9,153 nt of DNA from Pseudomonadota bacterium (lineage in GTDB: Bacteria; Pseudomonadota; Alphaproteobacteria; Rhodospirillales; Casp-alpha2), in assembly GCA_022563215.1 (NCBI GenBank), contig JADFNT010000046.1, positions 1 through 9,153 on the forward strand. The letters are read 5' to 3'. Shown piece after piece: positions 1 to 5,778 of the stretch. The first letter of the stretch is position 1, and each line of letters opens with the position of its first letter. Position numbers and translations under genes: made by a program. A model generated the notes under the pieces. That model had not been told where the DNA came from. It searched no databases and saw only the letters and a program-made list of their open reading frames with translations.

Positions 1-290
1 CGCGTCCTTGGCTTGGGGCTACCTCGTATTAACTCGGGCGCACGGTCGCGCTCTCGGAACACGCTACACCTTGCGCATCGTATTCTGTTAAAGCCACGGG
101 TTCCGTATGGCCCGTTATATGTTCTCTCAAGCGCCGGGCGGGCTTATCGCCTTCCGCTATTATTCATAATTGCCGGTTGAGGGGAATATGCGGCGCCGCC
201 GTGCGGGGAAGAATTCCCGTCAGGCGGGGATCCTCCGCCCGGCGCACCTCCGAGCGGGTCTCCCGGAAATGATGGCGGCGATAGATATGG
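1..290. other. Left-end stretch with no recognisable gene
   Basis: I recognise nothing here. Frame 1 of the plus strand is open from base 1 to a TGA at 178-180 (59 codons, no start inside the window) and frame 2 is open to a TAA at 89-91, but neither translation resembles a family I know. The segment contains a GAATTC at 211-216 and a GGATCC at 228-233. The base style changes near 290-300, where an A-richer coding stretch begins (the DUF1553 fragment). It may be the tail of a gene from a different source molecule, given the fragment junctions downstream. Confidence 0.4.
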
Positions 291-730
291 GGACCAAGCT
301 AGGTGAGCTCTTGAAAAATGACGACAAAAGGAGGAAGGCGGTTGGCAATCTTGTCAAATACCACTTCGGTGACGCGATCTGGGAGACTAATTTAACGAGA
401 TGGGCCAGGCTTCCAAAAGACTATCAATACACAGACGGAAAAGCTGGTGACGTTGTTCACCCGCGCGTCCTACTCGGGGAACAGCCGGAAATCGACGAAA
501 GCCCACGGCGCGCCTTTGCCAAGTGGATTGCGACAGCAGACAACCCCTGGTTTGCGAAAGTCCTCGCCAATCGCCTTTGGAAAAAAACCATGGGTGTCGG
601 CCTGATTGAGCCGATTGATGAAATGACCTATGCCACCGAAGGCAATATGCCCGGGTTATTGAGCGAACTCGCCTATCAACTCGAAGTCATGCATTTTAAC
701 ATGAAAGACTTCCTGCGAGTGCTCGAGCAG
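290..730 (+). pseudogene. Internal fragment of a DUF1553 (PSD1) domain protein
   Basis: The translated frame (open from 170 to 883) contains a clear DUF1553/PSD1 signature between about 398 and 722: LPKDYQY, then DGKAGDVVHPRVLLGE, PRRAFAKWIATADNPWFAKV, LANRLWKKTMGVGLIEPID and a final MKDFLRVL. Family members are large secreted proteins, often with a DUF1549 domain and a cytochrome-like domain, abundant in Planctomycetes and Verrucomicrobia; their exact role is unknown. Only about 110-145 residues remain of what is normally a protein of many hundreds. After FLRVL the family normally continues with a conserved NS/NT-x-x-YQ motif, but here the similarity stops at about 722-730, right at a GGATCC (730-735). 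No start or end of the gene is present. The family assignment is firm; the exact left border is uncertain. Confidence 0.75.
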
Positions 731-760
731 GATCCAGCGATCAGCCTGAAGCATCTGATC

Positions 761-1158
761 GAGAGCAGCCGCCAGCGCACAGCGTCGCGCATCGCGCGGT
801 GGAGGACCCGATGTATGTGGCCAACGGTACGCCCTGACAACCCGCTGCCATTAGCGCGGCCATGCTCTAGCAGAGTGCTGTAGAAAGCGTTGATACGCGA
901 CCCTGTGAGCTCCTGTAGCTCGCCGCTGCCGAGCCCGGGGTTGATGTATGCCCGCACGATCTTCGCGTAGCCGTGTAGCGTTGATGGTCGCAGTTGGGAG
1001 CGTCGAGCCACGAGCCACTCCTCCATGAACGCACCCACAGTGCGTTTGCTAGGCGGCACGTAGCCGCCGGTTGCCCTCGCCGCCAGCAGTTCTGTGAGCT
1101 TCGCCTGAGCTGCTGACTTGGTAGCGAACCCCGAGATCCACCGCTGGCGGCGGCGCCC
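761..1158 (-). pseudogene. Internal fragment of a tyrosine recombinase (phage integrase)
   Basis: Reading leftwards from about 1158, the frame gives GRRRQRWISGFATKSAAQAK (Arm-type DNA-binding domain), then LTELLAARATGGYVPP, and a SAM-like core-binding domain with TVGAFMEEWL, LRPSTLHGYAKIVRAYINP, LGSGELQELTGSRINAFYS and HRVLHRAMRDAVRWRLL. This order is typical of integrases of actinobacterial prophages and integrative elements. The catalytic C-terminal domain with the R...H-x-x-R...Y residues is missing: the frame loses similarity just after RWRLL, at about 761. The start codon and first residues are missing on the right, where the sequence becomes gspB. A GTG at 1059-1057 lies inside the domain and is not a credible start. 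The fragment cannot recombine DNA. Both ends are artificial-looking junctions, so it says little about a real mobile element in this locus. Confidence 0.75.
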
Positions 1159-1568
1159 GTCTTCGCCTCGGCCTTCGTCTTCGCTACGGCGGCTGCCTTG
1201 GCTTCCGCCGCTGCCTTAGCCTCGGCTTTCACCTTTGTCTCGGCTTCCGCGGCCCCGGTTTCCTCGACGGGCGGCGGCGGGGCCGGGGGTGATCCCGGGA
1301 AATCCATGGTGATGGCAAGACCCAGGGCGCCGAGGGCGGCCGCGCCGCCGGCGATCCACGCCACCAGGGAGCGCCGGGGCGGTTCCGGGGCGGTCCCGGG
1401 CTTCAGGCCGGGTTCCGGTTCCGGCGCCGGTTTCGGTTCGGTCTGGGCCTCCGGCTCGGGTTCGGGAACCGGTGCGGATTCGGGTTCGGGGGCCGGTACG
1501 GCCTCGCCGGCGGCCCGGTCCTCCCGCTCCCTCTCGGATTTCTTAAGCGCTTCCAGAATCAGGGACAT
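867..1568 (-). CDS. gspB: GspB-like secretion protein, truncated at a junction
   Basis: Only the part from 1568 to about 1150 (about 140 residues) is authentic; the frame then stays open by chance through the integrase fragment to a stop at 867, giving a 233-codon chimeric frame. The N-terminus MSLILEALKKSEREREDR is the conserved cytoplasmic start of GspB/ExeB proteins. Next comes a Pro/Glu-rich stretch (residues about 24-65), a transmembrane segment (about 67-88, WIAGGAAALGALGLAI), a Pro-rich linker and a Lys/Ala/Glu repeat (about 110-138, KAEAK-like, as in TolA stalks). The periplasmic GspB domain that should follow is lost. In Aeromonas and Vibrio, ExeB/GspB is an inner-membrane partner of GspA in assembling the type II secretin through peptidoglycan. 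The ATG at 1568 has AGGAAAG (1579-1573) four bases upstream and starts 9 bp after the gspA stop, so the two genes are co-transcribed and probably translationally coupled. The family call rests on the N-terminus, topology and gene order. Confidence 0.75.
   Translation of the reverse strand: MSLILEALKKSEREREDRAAGEAVPAPEPESAPVPEPEPEAQTEPKPAPEPEPGLKPGTAPEPPRRSLVAWIAGGAAALGALGLAITMDFPGSPPAPPPPVEETGAAEAETKVKAEAKAAAEAKAAAVAKTKAEAKTGAAASGGSRGSLPSQQLRRSSQNCWRRGQPAATCRLANALWVRSWRSGSWLDAPNCDHQRYTATRRSCGHTSTPGSAAASYRSSQGRVSTLSTALC
1160..1500 (-). repeat. Low-complexity coding repeats in gspB
   Basis: Two simple-sequence tracts lie within gspB. At about 1400-1500 the plus strand repeats GGTTC/GGGTTC-type units that encode Pro-Glu dipeptides. 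At about 1160-1250 it repeats GCC-TCG/GCT-TCC-type units that encode Lys-Ala-Glu-Ala runs. They form an extended periplasm-spanning stalk and a proline-rich linker. Such tracts are also places where assemblers and template switching fail; the left tract ends at the gspB/integrase junction. Confidence 0.6.
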
Positions 1569-1577
1569 GACGCTTTC

Positions 1578-3524
1578 CTAAGGCCGTTTCCGCAGCCGGG
1601 GAACGGCCGACCCCCCGATCGCGCCGGCCAGTTGAATCTGGGTCATGGTGCCGACGATGCCGTCGCTTTTCAGGCGGTGGTTTTTCTGGAAGGCGATGAC
1701 GCGCTCTTTCAGCCGTTCATCGAAAAGGTCGGCATTTTCCAGATCGGCGTGTTGGCCCAGTATCTCCGCCAGCCGCCCCCGAAGCCAAGCCACGTCTCGG
1801 CCCCTCATGCCGGACCGGAGGCTGGGCCGGACGCCGGGCAGCGGTTCCCACAACACCAGGAATTCGCCGGACCACAGCACCTGGAGGGCGTCGACGCCGG
1901 CGGCGATTTCACTGTCGCCGAGGGCTAGGGTGGCGGTGCGCCCGTCGATGGCGGTGACGACGGCGAACCGCCGGTCCCCCTTGTCGTTGACGAGGCTGAT
2001 GAGGAGGGGGCGGTCGATGTTTTCCATGCTTGCCCAGGACCCCCGGTGGCGAAGGCATTCAAGACCCAGGGCCTGGGCTTCGGCGCACGGATTGAGCCCA
2101 GCCAAGGGCGGTGGCTTCCGGTTCCACAGGCCGAACAGGCGGGTAACCGCCGTATCCAGCCCGCCCTTGACCCCGGGGTGGCGGAACAGGTTTTCCAGGG
2201 TGATTTTTTCGTTGGCGGCGGAAGGGGCCCCCTTTCCTCCCCCTGGCTCCCCCCCCGGATTCCCCGGCGGTTTCATCGGTGCCGCCGGGGCGCCCGGAGC
2301 AACAGATGCGATCGGCGTTTCCTTAGGCTCCTTTGGCGGCGTCTTGACCGCGCCCTGGGCGATCAACCGGTCGATGACCGCCGCCACTAGATCCTCCTCG
2401 GCCGGGCCCGGTTCGGGGTTCTTCGCCGGCCCGGCGGCGGTTCGGGTTTCCGGTTCCGTTTCGCGGGCGGGGGGCATTTCCGGCGCGGCGGCGGCTTCCA
2501 GGCGGGCCGCCATGATCGGCGCCGAGCTGATTTCCTTTTCCGTGCGGGTCACCGGGGCATCGGGGGGCGGGACGGTTACCGTGTCCATGGAGCTGAGGAC
2601 GACGGTGCCGGCGATGGTCGCCGCCGCCAGCCCGATTCCCGTTAGCCAGCCAATCGCACCCGCCCCTTGCCGGCGTTGCGGCGGCGGGCCCAGGGACCCC
2701 CCGCCCGGGAACTCCCGGCCCAGGACCTCCTGGGCCGCGGTGCGGGCCAGGGACGCGTCGATGCTCGTTTTCCCGCCCGCATAGGCGCCAAGCAGTGAGC
2801 GTTCGCATATGGAATTGATGAGCCGGGGAATGCCGCCGGAGCGGGCGTGGATTTCGGTGAGCGCCCCGGGCGCGATCAGGCCGGCGTCGAGCCCGCCAAC
2901 CTGCAACCGGTGACGGATGTAATTGTCCGCCTCCTCGCGGGACATCGGGTCGAGATGGTAGCGCGCCGTGATGCGCTGGCTGAGTTGGCGCATGTCGCCG
3001 CGGCCGAGAATCTCCCTCAGTTCCGGCTGGCCGATGAGAATGACCTGCAGCAGCTTGGTTTTGGACGTTTCAAGGTTGGTCAGAAGACGCACCCGTTCGA
3101 GCAGCGGACGGCCCAGGTTCTGCGCCTCGTCGATGATCAGCACCGTGCGCCGTCCCCGGGCGTGGCCGTCCAGAAGGTGCTTGTTGAGGGCGTCCATATG
3201 GTCCTTGACGCTGTCGGGCCGGGCGTCGGAAACGTCGATTCCCAATTCGTCGCAGATGGTCGCCAGCAGTTCGGTCTCGTTGAGGCTAGGATTGAGGCAA
3301 AGGGCCAAATCGATGTGATCGGGGAGCTGTTCGACCAGACATCGGCAAAGGGTGGTTTTGCCGGTGCCGACCTCGCCGGTCAGCAGAACGAAGCCGCTCG
3401 AGCCCTGGGCCCCGTATTGCAAGTGGGCCAGGGCCTCCTGGTGCCGATCGCTCATAAAGAGGTATTTCGGGTCAGGAGTGTTTGAGAACGGGTTTTCCTC
3501 GATGCCGAAGTATTCTCGGAACAT
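1578..3524 (-). CDS. gspA: GspA/ExeA-type AAA+ ATPase with peptidoglycan-binding domain
   Basis: This 648-residue protein matches the ExeA/GspA architecture. An N-terminal AAA+ ATPase follows MFREYFGIEENPFSNTPDP: Walker A GEVGTGKTT at 50-58, Walker B VLIIDEAQNL at 128-137, and sensor/arginine region GGIPRLINSICERSL at 230-244. A transmembrane segment (about 288-312) separates it from a long Pro/Ala-rich periplasmic linker (320-440). A C39-peptidase-like domain (about 445-562) and a C-terminal PG_binding_1 domain (about 569-635, with ERVIAFQKNHRL and DGIVGTMTQ) finish the protein. The C39-like domain looks catalytically dead: RRFAVV replaces the usual His-containing segment. In Aeromonas, ExeA binds peptidoglycan and uses ATP hydrolysis to help ExeD secretin assembly. 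I chose the ATG at 3524 because AAGGGGGAG lies 7 bp upstream and because MFREYFG is the usual family start; an in-frame GTG at 3554 is less likely. It ends with TAG at 1580-1578. Confidence 0.92.
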   Translation of the reverse strand: MFREYFGIEENPFSNTPDPKYLFMSDRHQEALAHLQYGAQGSSGFVLLTGEVGTGKTTLCRCLVEQLPDHIDLALCLNPSLNETELLATICDELGIDVSDARPDSVKDHMDALNKHLLDGHARGRRTVLIIDEAQNLGRPLLERVRLLTNLETSKTKLLQVILIGQPELREILGRGDMRQLSQRITARYHLDPMSREEADNYIRHRLQVGGLDAGLIAPGALTEIHARSGGIPRLINSICERSLLGAYAGGKTSIDASLARTAAQEVLGREFPGGGSLGPPPQRRQGAGAIGWLTGIGLAAATIAGTVVLSSMDTVTVPPPDAPVTRTEKEISSAPIMAARLEAAAAPEMPPARETEPETRTAAGPAKNPEPGPAEEDLVAAVIDRLIAQGAVKTPPKEPKETPIASVAPGAPAAPMKPPGNPGGEPGGGKGAPSAANEKITLENLFRHPGVKGGLDTAVTRLFGLWNRKPPPLAGLNPCAEAQALGLECLRHRGSWASMENIDRPLLISLVNDKGDRRFAVVTAIDGRTATLALGDSEIAAGVDALQVLWSGEFLVLWEPLPGVRPSLRSGMRGRDVAWLRGRLAEILGQHADLENADLFDERLKERVIAFQKNHRLKSDGIVGTMTQIQLAGAIGGSAVPRLRKRP

Positions 3525-3531
3525 TGGCTCG

Positions 3532-3540
3532 CTCCCCCTT
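3532..3540 (-). promoter_or_regulatory. Ribosome binding site of gspA
   Basis: Read on the minus strand this is AAGGGGGAG, 7 bases before the ATG at 3524. It decides the start of gspA over the upstream in-frame GTG at 3554, which would place this sequence inside the coding region. Confidence 0.7.
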
Positions 3541-3625
3541 TCCGCCGGCGTCACGGACGGGGCTTTTGGGCCGGGGGCGGCAATGGAAGGTTCGGGGCCC
3601 TGGGGTCAAAAATGCTTGGGCCGGG

Positions 3626-3653
3626 ATTCTAGCACGGCGGATGATCCCTTCAA
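3626..3653 (-). promoter_or_regulatory. Candidate sigma70-type promoter of gspAB
   Basis: On the minus strand TTGAAG (3653-3648) is followed after 16 bp by TAGAAT (3631-3626), matching the -35 and -10 consensus at 4/6 and 5/6 positions. The predicted transcript would start near 3619, about 95 bases before the gspA ATG. It lies in the 214-bp gap between the crp-like gene and gspA, which suggests gspAB can be transcribed separately from the genes upstream. This is a consensus match only. Confidence 0.45.
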
Positions 3654-3738
3654 GGCCGCAACCCCGAAGACCCCGCCCGGCCTCGGAAACCAGGGACGGA
3701 AGCCGGAAAAAAACCGGCCGGATAGGGAAAAAGGAGGT

Positions 3739-4443
3739 TTATTGGTTGGCCAGCCGCTGCAGGCGGGCCCGGTCCTTGATGTGAAGGTTCTTGTGCTTGC
3801 GTTCGATCACCCCATCGCGGGCGAGGCTGCCGATGGCCTCGGCGACGGTTTGCTTTTCCGCTCCCACCCAGGCGGCGAGTTCGGAATGGTGCGGGGCGTT
3901 GATGATGATCCACGTCCCGTCGCCGTCGGTGTTGGGTACGGAAATGCGCAAAAGCTCTTGATAGATGCGCTGATGCGGCGACATGCTGCTGAGCGCCGTG
4001 ATCCGGGTGTTCAAGGTGCGGATGAAACCCGAGAACCGTTTCAGCAGCGCCAGCGAAATCCCCGGGCAGTCGATAAGCAGGTTGCGGAAATCCTTGCTGG
4101 ACAGGGACGCCACCAGGGTCGGCTCGATGGTGGTGACCCGGGCCGAGCGAACCTTCAGGTCGATGGCCGACAGCTCGCCGAAGGAATCGCCGGCCACCAG
4201 ATCCGCCAGCGCGACTTCCTCGCCCTCGGCCAGGAAGTCCATGGCCTTGAGCTGGCCCTTGACGACGAAAAAAACGTTGGTGGATTCGTCCTTGAGGTCG
4301 ACGACGATTTCATCGGCTCCGTACTCAAGCCATTCGGCGCTCTTTTCAAGCCTGGCGATGATAGGGGGAGGAGCCTCCGTCAGGAGGGTGATGTTCGTGA
4401 GGATTCTGACCGAAGGATCGAATAGGTTTTCTTTGTCCGCCAC
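3739..4443 (-). CDS. Crp/Fnr-family transcriptional regulator
   Basis: The protein has an N-terminal cyclic-nucleotide-binding beta-roll and a C-terminal Crp-type winged helix. Numbered from the GTG at 4443 (234 residues), the phosphate-binding cassette reads FGELSAIDLKVRSARV at about 88-103. It keeps the Gly-Glu-Leu and Arg-Ser-Ala elements that contact cAMP in E. coli CRP, so ligand binding is plausible. There are no N-terminal cysteines for an Fnr-type Fe-S cluster; the only Cys is in DCPGI. The dimer helix is about 125-155 and the HTH is about 184-215 (HSELAAWVGAEKQTVAEAIG). Compared with CRP, the recognition-helix residues R180, E181 and R185 become K, Q and E, so it may not read the classical TGTGA half-site. 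The frame stays open to a TTG at 4518, but that codon lies inside a candidate promoter and has no Shine-Dalgarno. The GTG at 4443 follows GGATGG and gives a typical family length. It lies downstream of the TPR lipoprotein gene and upstream of gspA. Ligand and targets are unknown. Confidence 0.88.
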   Translation of the reverse strand: MADKENLFDPSVRILTNITLLTEAPPPIIARLEKSAEWLEYGADEIVVDLKDESTNVFFVVKGQLKAMDFLAEGEEVALADLVAGDSFGELSAIDLKVRSARVTTIEPTLVASLSSKDFRNLLIDCPGISLALLKRFSGFIRTLNTRITALSSMSPHQRIYQELLRISVPNTDGDGTWIIINAPHHSELAAWVGAEKQTVAEAIGSLARDGVIERKHKNLHIKDRARLQRLANQ

Positions 4444-4508
4444 GGTTTGGCCATCCAGTTTTAATGCCCCCAGGCTTTTATTGGCGCCGAAACGAACGAC
4501 GCCCCGGT

Positions 4509-4537
4509 ATTGTGGCAAAGACGTTGTTTTTTCGCAA
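4509..4537 (-). promoter_or_regulatory. Candidate promoter of the crp-like gene
   Basis: On the minus strand TTGCGA (4537-4532) and CACAAT (4514-4509) are separated by 17 bp, each matching the sigma70 consensus at 4/6 positions. The predicted start of transcription near 4502 lies downstream of the upstream-most TTG start (4518), which favours translation from the GTG at 4443. The rest of the 84-bp gap to the TPR gene stop (4519-4602) is T-rich on this strand, with no convincing terminator hairpin. Confidence 0.35.
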
Positions 4538-4602
4538 GCTGGATCGGCCCAAAAAAAGGAAAAGAAAATTCAGTTTTTCGTGATCGTGGGGGGTATGGGG
4601 GG

Positions 4603-5373
4603 TTATTGGGGCGGTGTCTTGCCGCGCTTGGCATAGAATCGTTTGTAGACGGCCATGTTGTTTCGGACCGCCTCGTCGTCCAGGTCCATTTTGGCCAACG
4701 CCTCGGCTTTCTTGAGGTCGCCCTTGATGCCGTAAAACAGGGCCAGGTTCAGCCTGATCTGGGGATAGCGGCGGGCCTCCAAGGGGGCATCCTCAAGGAT
4801 CGAAATGGCAAGCGGGAGCTTGCCGTTCAGGGCCGCCGAAAGGGCCATGTTGTTGATCACGGCGGGGTTGTTGCCGGAAAGGGCTAGGGCCTTTTCATAG
4901 GCTTCCCAGGCTTCGGCGTAGGATTGCAGCAAATCATAGCCGATGCCGATGGCGGAATAGGCTTGCCAATCGTCACCGCCTTTTTCAATCGCCTTTTTCA
5001 GGTATTGAATCGCCCCCTGGGCCTCGCTGACGGCGAGTTTCGCCTTGCCGAACTCGATAAGAAAAGCCGGGTCGTCGCTGTATTTGACGGCGTAGATTTT
5101 CATGATTTCAACGACGGTCCTGCCGCCGCCCGTATAGCGAAGGTTCCTTGCCAGCCCCAGAAGGATTTCCTTGTTGTCGGGCTGGCGGTCGAGGAGGTTC
5201 TGGTAATGATTGGCCGCGGAAACGTGATCGCCGCTCAGTTCGGAGCTGACGGCGGCTTTGTTCAAGAACCCGAACAGAATCTTGGATTCATCTTTGGCCG
5301 CGGACGCGCACCCGCCCGCCAGGGCCAGGACCAGGCACACCGCCAGGGTTTTCTTAAAAGCCGGAACTGTCAT
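4603..5373 (-). CDS. TPR-repeat lipoprotein, TadD-like
   Basis: A 256-residue predicted outer-membrane or periplasmic lipoprotein. Residues 1-22 form a signal peptide with hydrophobic core LAVCLVLALAGGC; the lipidated Cys would be residue 22. The lipobox has Ala rather than Leu at -3, so it is slightly off consensus. The rest is helical TPR: repeats are recognisable at about 52-82 (AANHYQNLLDRQPDN), 119-150 (AIQYLKKAIEKGGDDWQAYS), 153-184 (AEAWEAYEKALALSGNNPAV) and 187-225. TadD proteins of Tad/Flp pilus systems are TPR lipoproteins of this size, and the divergent neighbours are TadG/TadE-like, so a pilotin-like or assembly role is likely but inferred. The ATG at 5373 begins the signal peptide; the frame extends upstream to 5559 without a signal-like sequence. 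A GGGAG lies about 13 bases before the ATG, rather far. The next gene on this strand, the crp-like regulator, begins about 160 bp beyond the stop. Confidence 0.8.
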   Translation of the reverse strand: MTVPAFKKTLAVCLVLALAGGCASAAKDESKILFGFLNKAAVSSELSGDHVSAANHYQNLLDRQPDNKEILLGLARNLRYTGGGRTVVEIMKIYAVKYSDDPAFLIEFGKAKLAVSEAQGAIQYLKKAIEKGGDDWQAYSAIGIGYDLLQSYAEAWEAYEKALALSGNNPAVINNMALSAALNGKLPLAISILEDAPLEARRYPQIRLNLALFYGIKGDLKKAEALAKMDLDDEAVRNNMAVYKRFYAKRGKTPPQ

Positions 5374-5521
5374 CGATGAAGGTGGCTCCCGGTTCGCATT
5401 CAACCTGCCCCGGCCCCCCGGCCAGGGTCTTTGAGTGTCATATGGGAAATGGGGCCGATAAACAAGTATGCCAACCGGCGTCGGGCGGCGGATATTCCTT
5501 TGCGTCCCTGGCAAGCATTTG

Positions 5522-5527
5522 GTTATA
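5522..5527 (-). promoter_or_regulatory. Candidate -10 element towards the TPR lipoprotein gene
   Basis: The minus-strand hexamer TATAAC lies 17 bp beyond the edge of the CRP-like site. The centre-to-hexamer distance is about 4 bp shorter than in classical class II CRP promoters, and no good -35 is visible. It would give a leader of about 140 bases. This is weak on its own. Confidence 0.25.
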
Positions 5528-5544
5528 AAGGATTTCTTGAAAAC

Positions 5545-5560
5545 TGTGACCGGCGTCACT
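5545..5560. promoter_or_regulatory. CRP-type operator, TGTGA-N6-TCACT
   Basis: The sequence TGTGACCGGCGTCACT matches the E. coli CRP core TGTGA-N6-TCACA at 9 of 10 specified positions and contains the perfect inverted repeat GTGAC/GTCAC. Its centre (5552.5) lies 30 bp before the plus-strand -10-like TTAAGA/TAAGAT at 5582-5588, which corresponds to about -41.5 to -42.5. That is the class II activator position for the tadG operon. It also lies upstream of the divergent TPR gene. The site match is seen in the sequence; the regulator that reads it is inferred. The neighbouring Crp-like protein is a candidate despite recognition-helix differences. Confidence 0.6.
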
Positions 5561-5630
5561 GAAGATGGCCGGTGATACGGCTTAAGATGTTAATGTCCCG
5601 GAAAGGAGATTGTTTTTTAACATTGCCCCC

Positions 5631-5685
5631 CCGGGCGCCGACACCGGGCGCCAACATATTGTCCGTGGCGCCCACGTAGCGCCCT
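5631..5685 (+). promoter_or_regulatory. Possible structured leader upstream of tadG
   Basis: CCGGGCGCC occurs twice (5631-5639 and 5644-5652). GGCGCCC at 5667-5673 and GCGCCC at 5680-5685 can pair with either copy. GGGCGCC 5646-5652 with GGCGCCC 5667-5673 forms a perfect 7-bp stem with a 14-base loop. If transcription starts near 5594, this lies in a leader of about 185 bases. Alternative pairings are possible, but no known riboswitch is recognisable. Confidence 0.3.
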
Positions 5686-5764
5686 GGGGCTTCGATGCCG
5701 TTCCGGGGTGGCCGCCGCAAGACCGCCGTGGCCGTTTTGGCGGCACCAAAGTTCGACGGCCGCC

Positions 5765-5770
5765 GGGAGA
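5765..5770 (+). promoter_or_regulatory. Ribosome binding site of the tadG-like gene
   Basis: GGGAGA lies 8 bases before the ATG at 5779. It decides that start over the in-frame ATG at 5695, which has no comparable upstream sequence and would add an unconserved-looking N-terminal tail. Confidence 0.6.
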
Positions 5771-5778
5771 AATCTGAC

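Larger units (their letters stand above)
5374..5778. other. Divergent intergenic region between the TPR gene and tadG
   Basis: These 405 bases hold no convincing gene. They contain a CRP-like operator (5545-5560), -10-like hexamers on both strands (TAAGAT 5583-5588 plus; TATAAC 5527-5522 minus), an inverted repeat ATGTTAA/TTAACAT (5587-5593 and 5617-5623), and a GC-rich block with repeated GGCGCC motifs (5631-5685). A frame from a TTG at 5610 to a TGA at 5775-5777 is open behind an AAAGGAG, but the spacing is wrong and the product resembles nothing. Confidence 0.6.

Noticed and set aside
1645..2784. Plus-strand open frame of 379 codons antisense to gspA
   Set aside because: Its translation is Arg/Ser/Pro-rich with no domain, and the opposite strand encodes a clear ExeA-type ATPase; GC-rich genes often leave such antisense frames open.
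3700..3725. Possible terminator GCCGG-A7-CCGGC after the crp-like gene
   Set aside because: The homopolymer run lies in the loop, not after the stem, and the stem is only 5 bp, so it is not a convincing terminator on either strand.
3352..4425. Plus-strand open frame of 357 codons antisense to the crp-like gene and gspA start
   Set aside because: It crosses two real genes and the gap between them on the other strand and shows no family features.
5509..5522. Possible sigma54 site TGGCAAGCATTTGG
   Set aside because: The -24 GG is present but the -12 GC is not, so it misses an essential position.
5610..5777. Possible small leader frame starting at a TTG after AAAGGAG
   Set aside because: The Shine-Dalgarno is too close to the TTG, and an open frame of 55 codons is expected by chance in GC-rich sequence.
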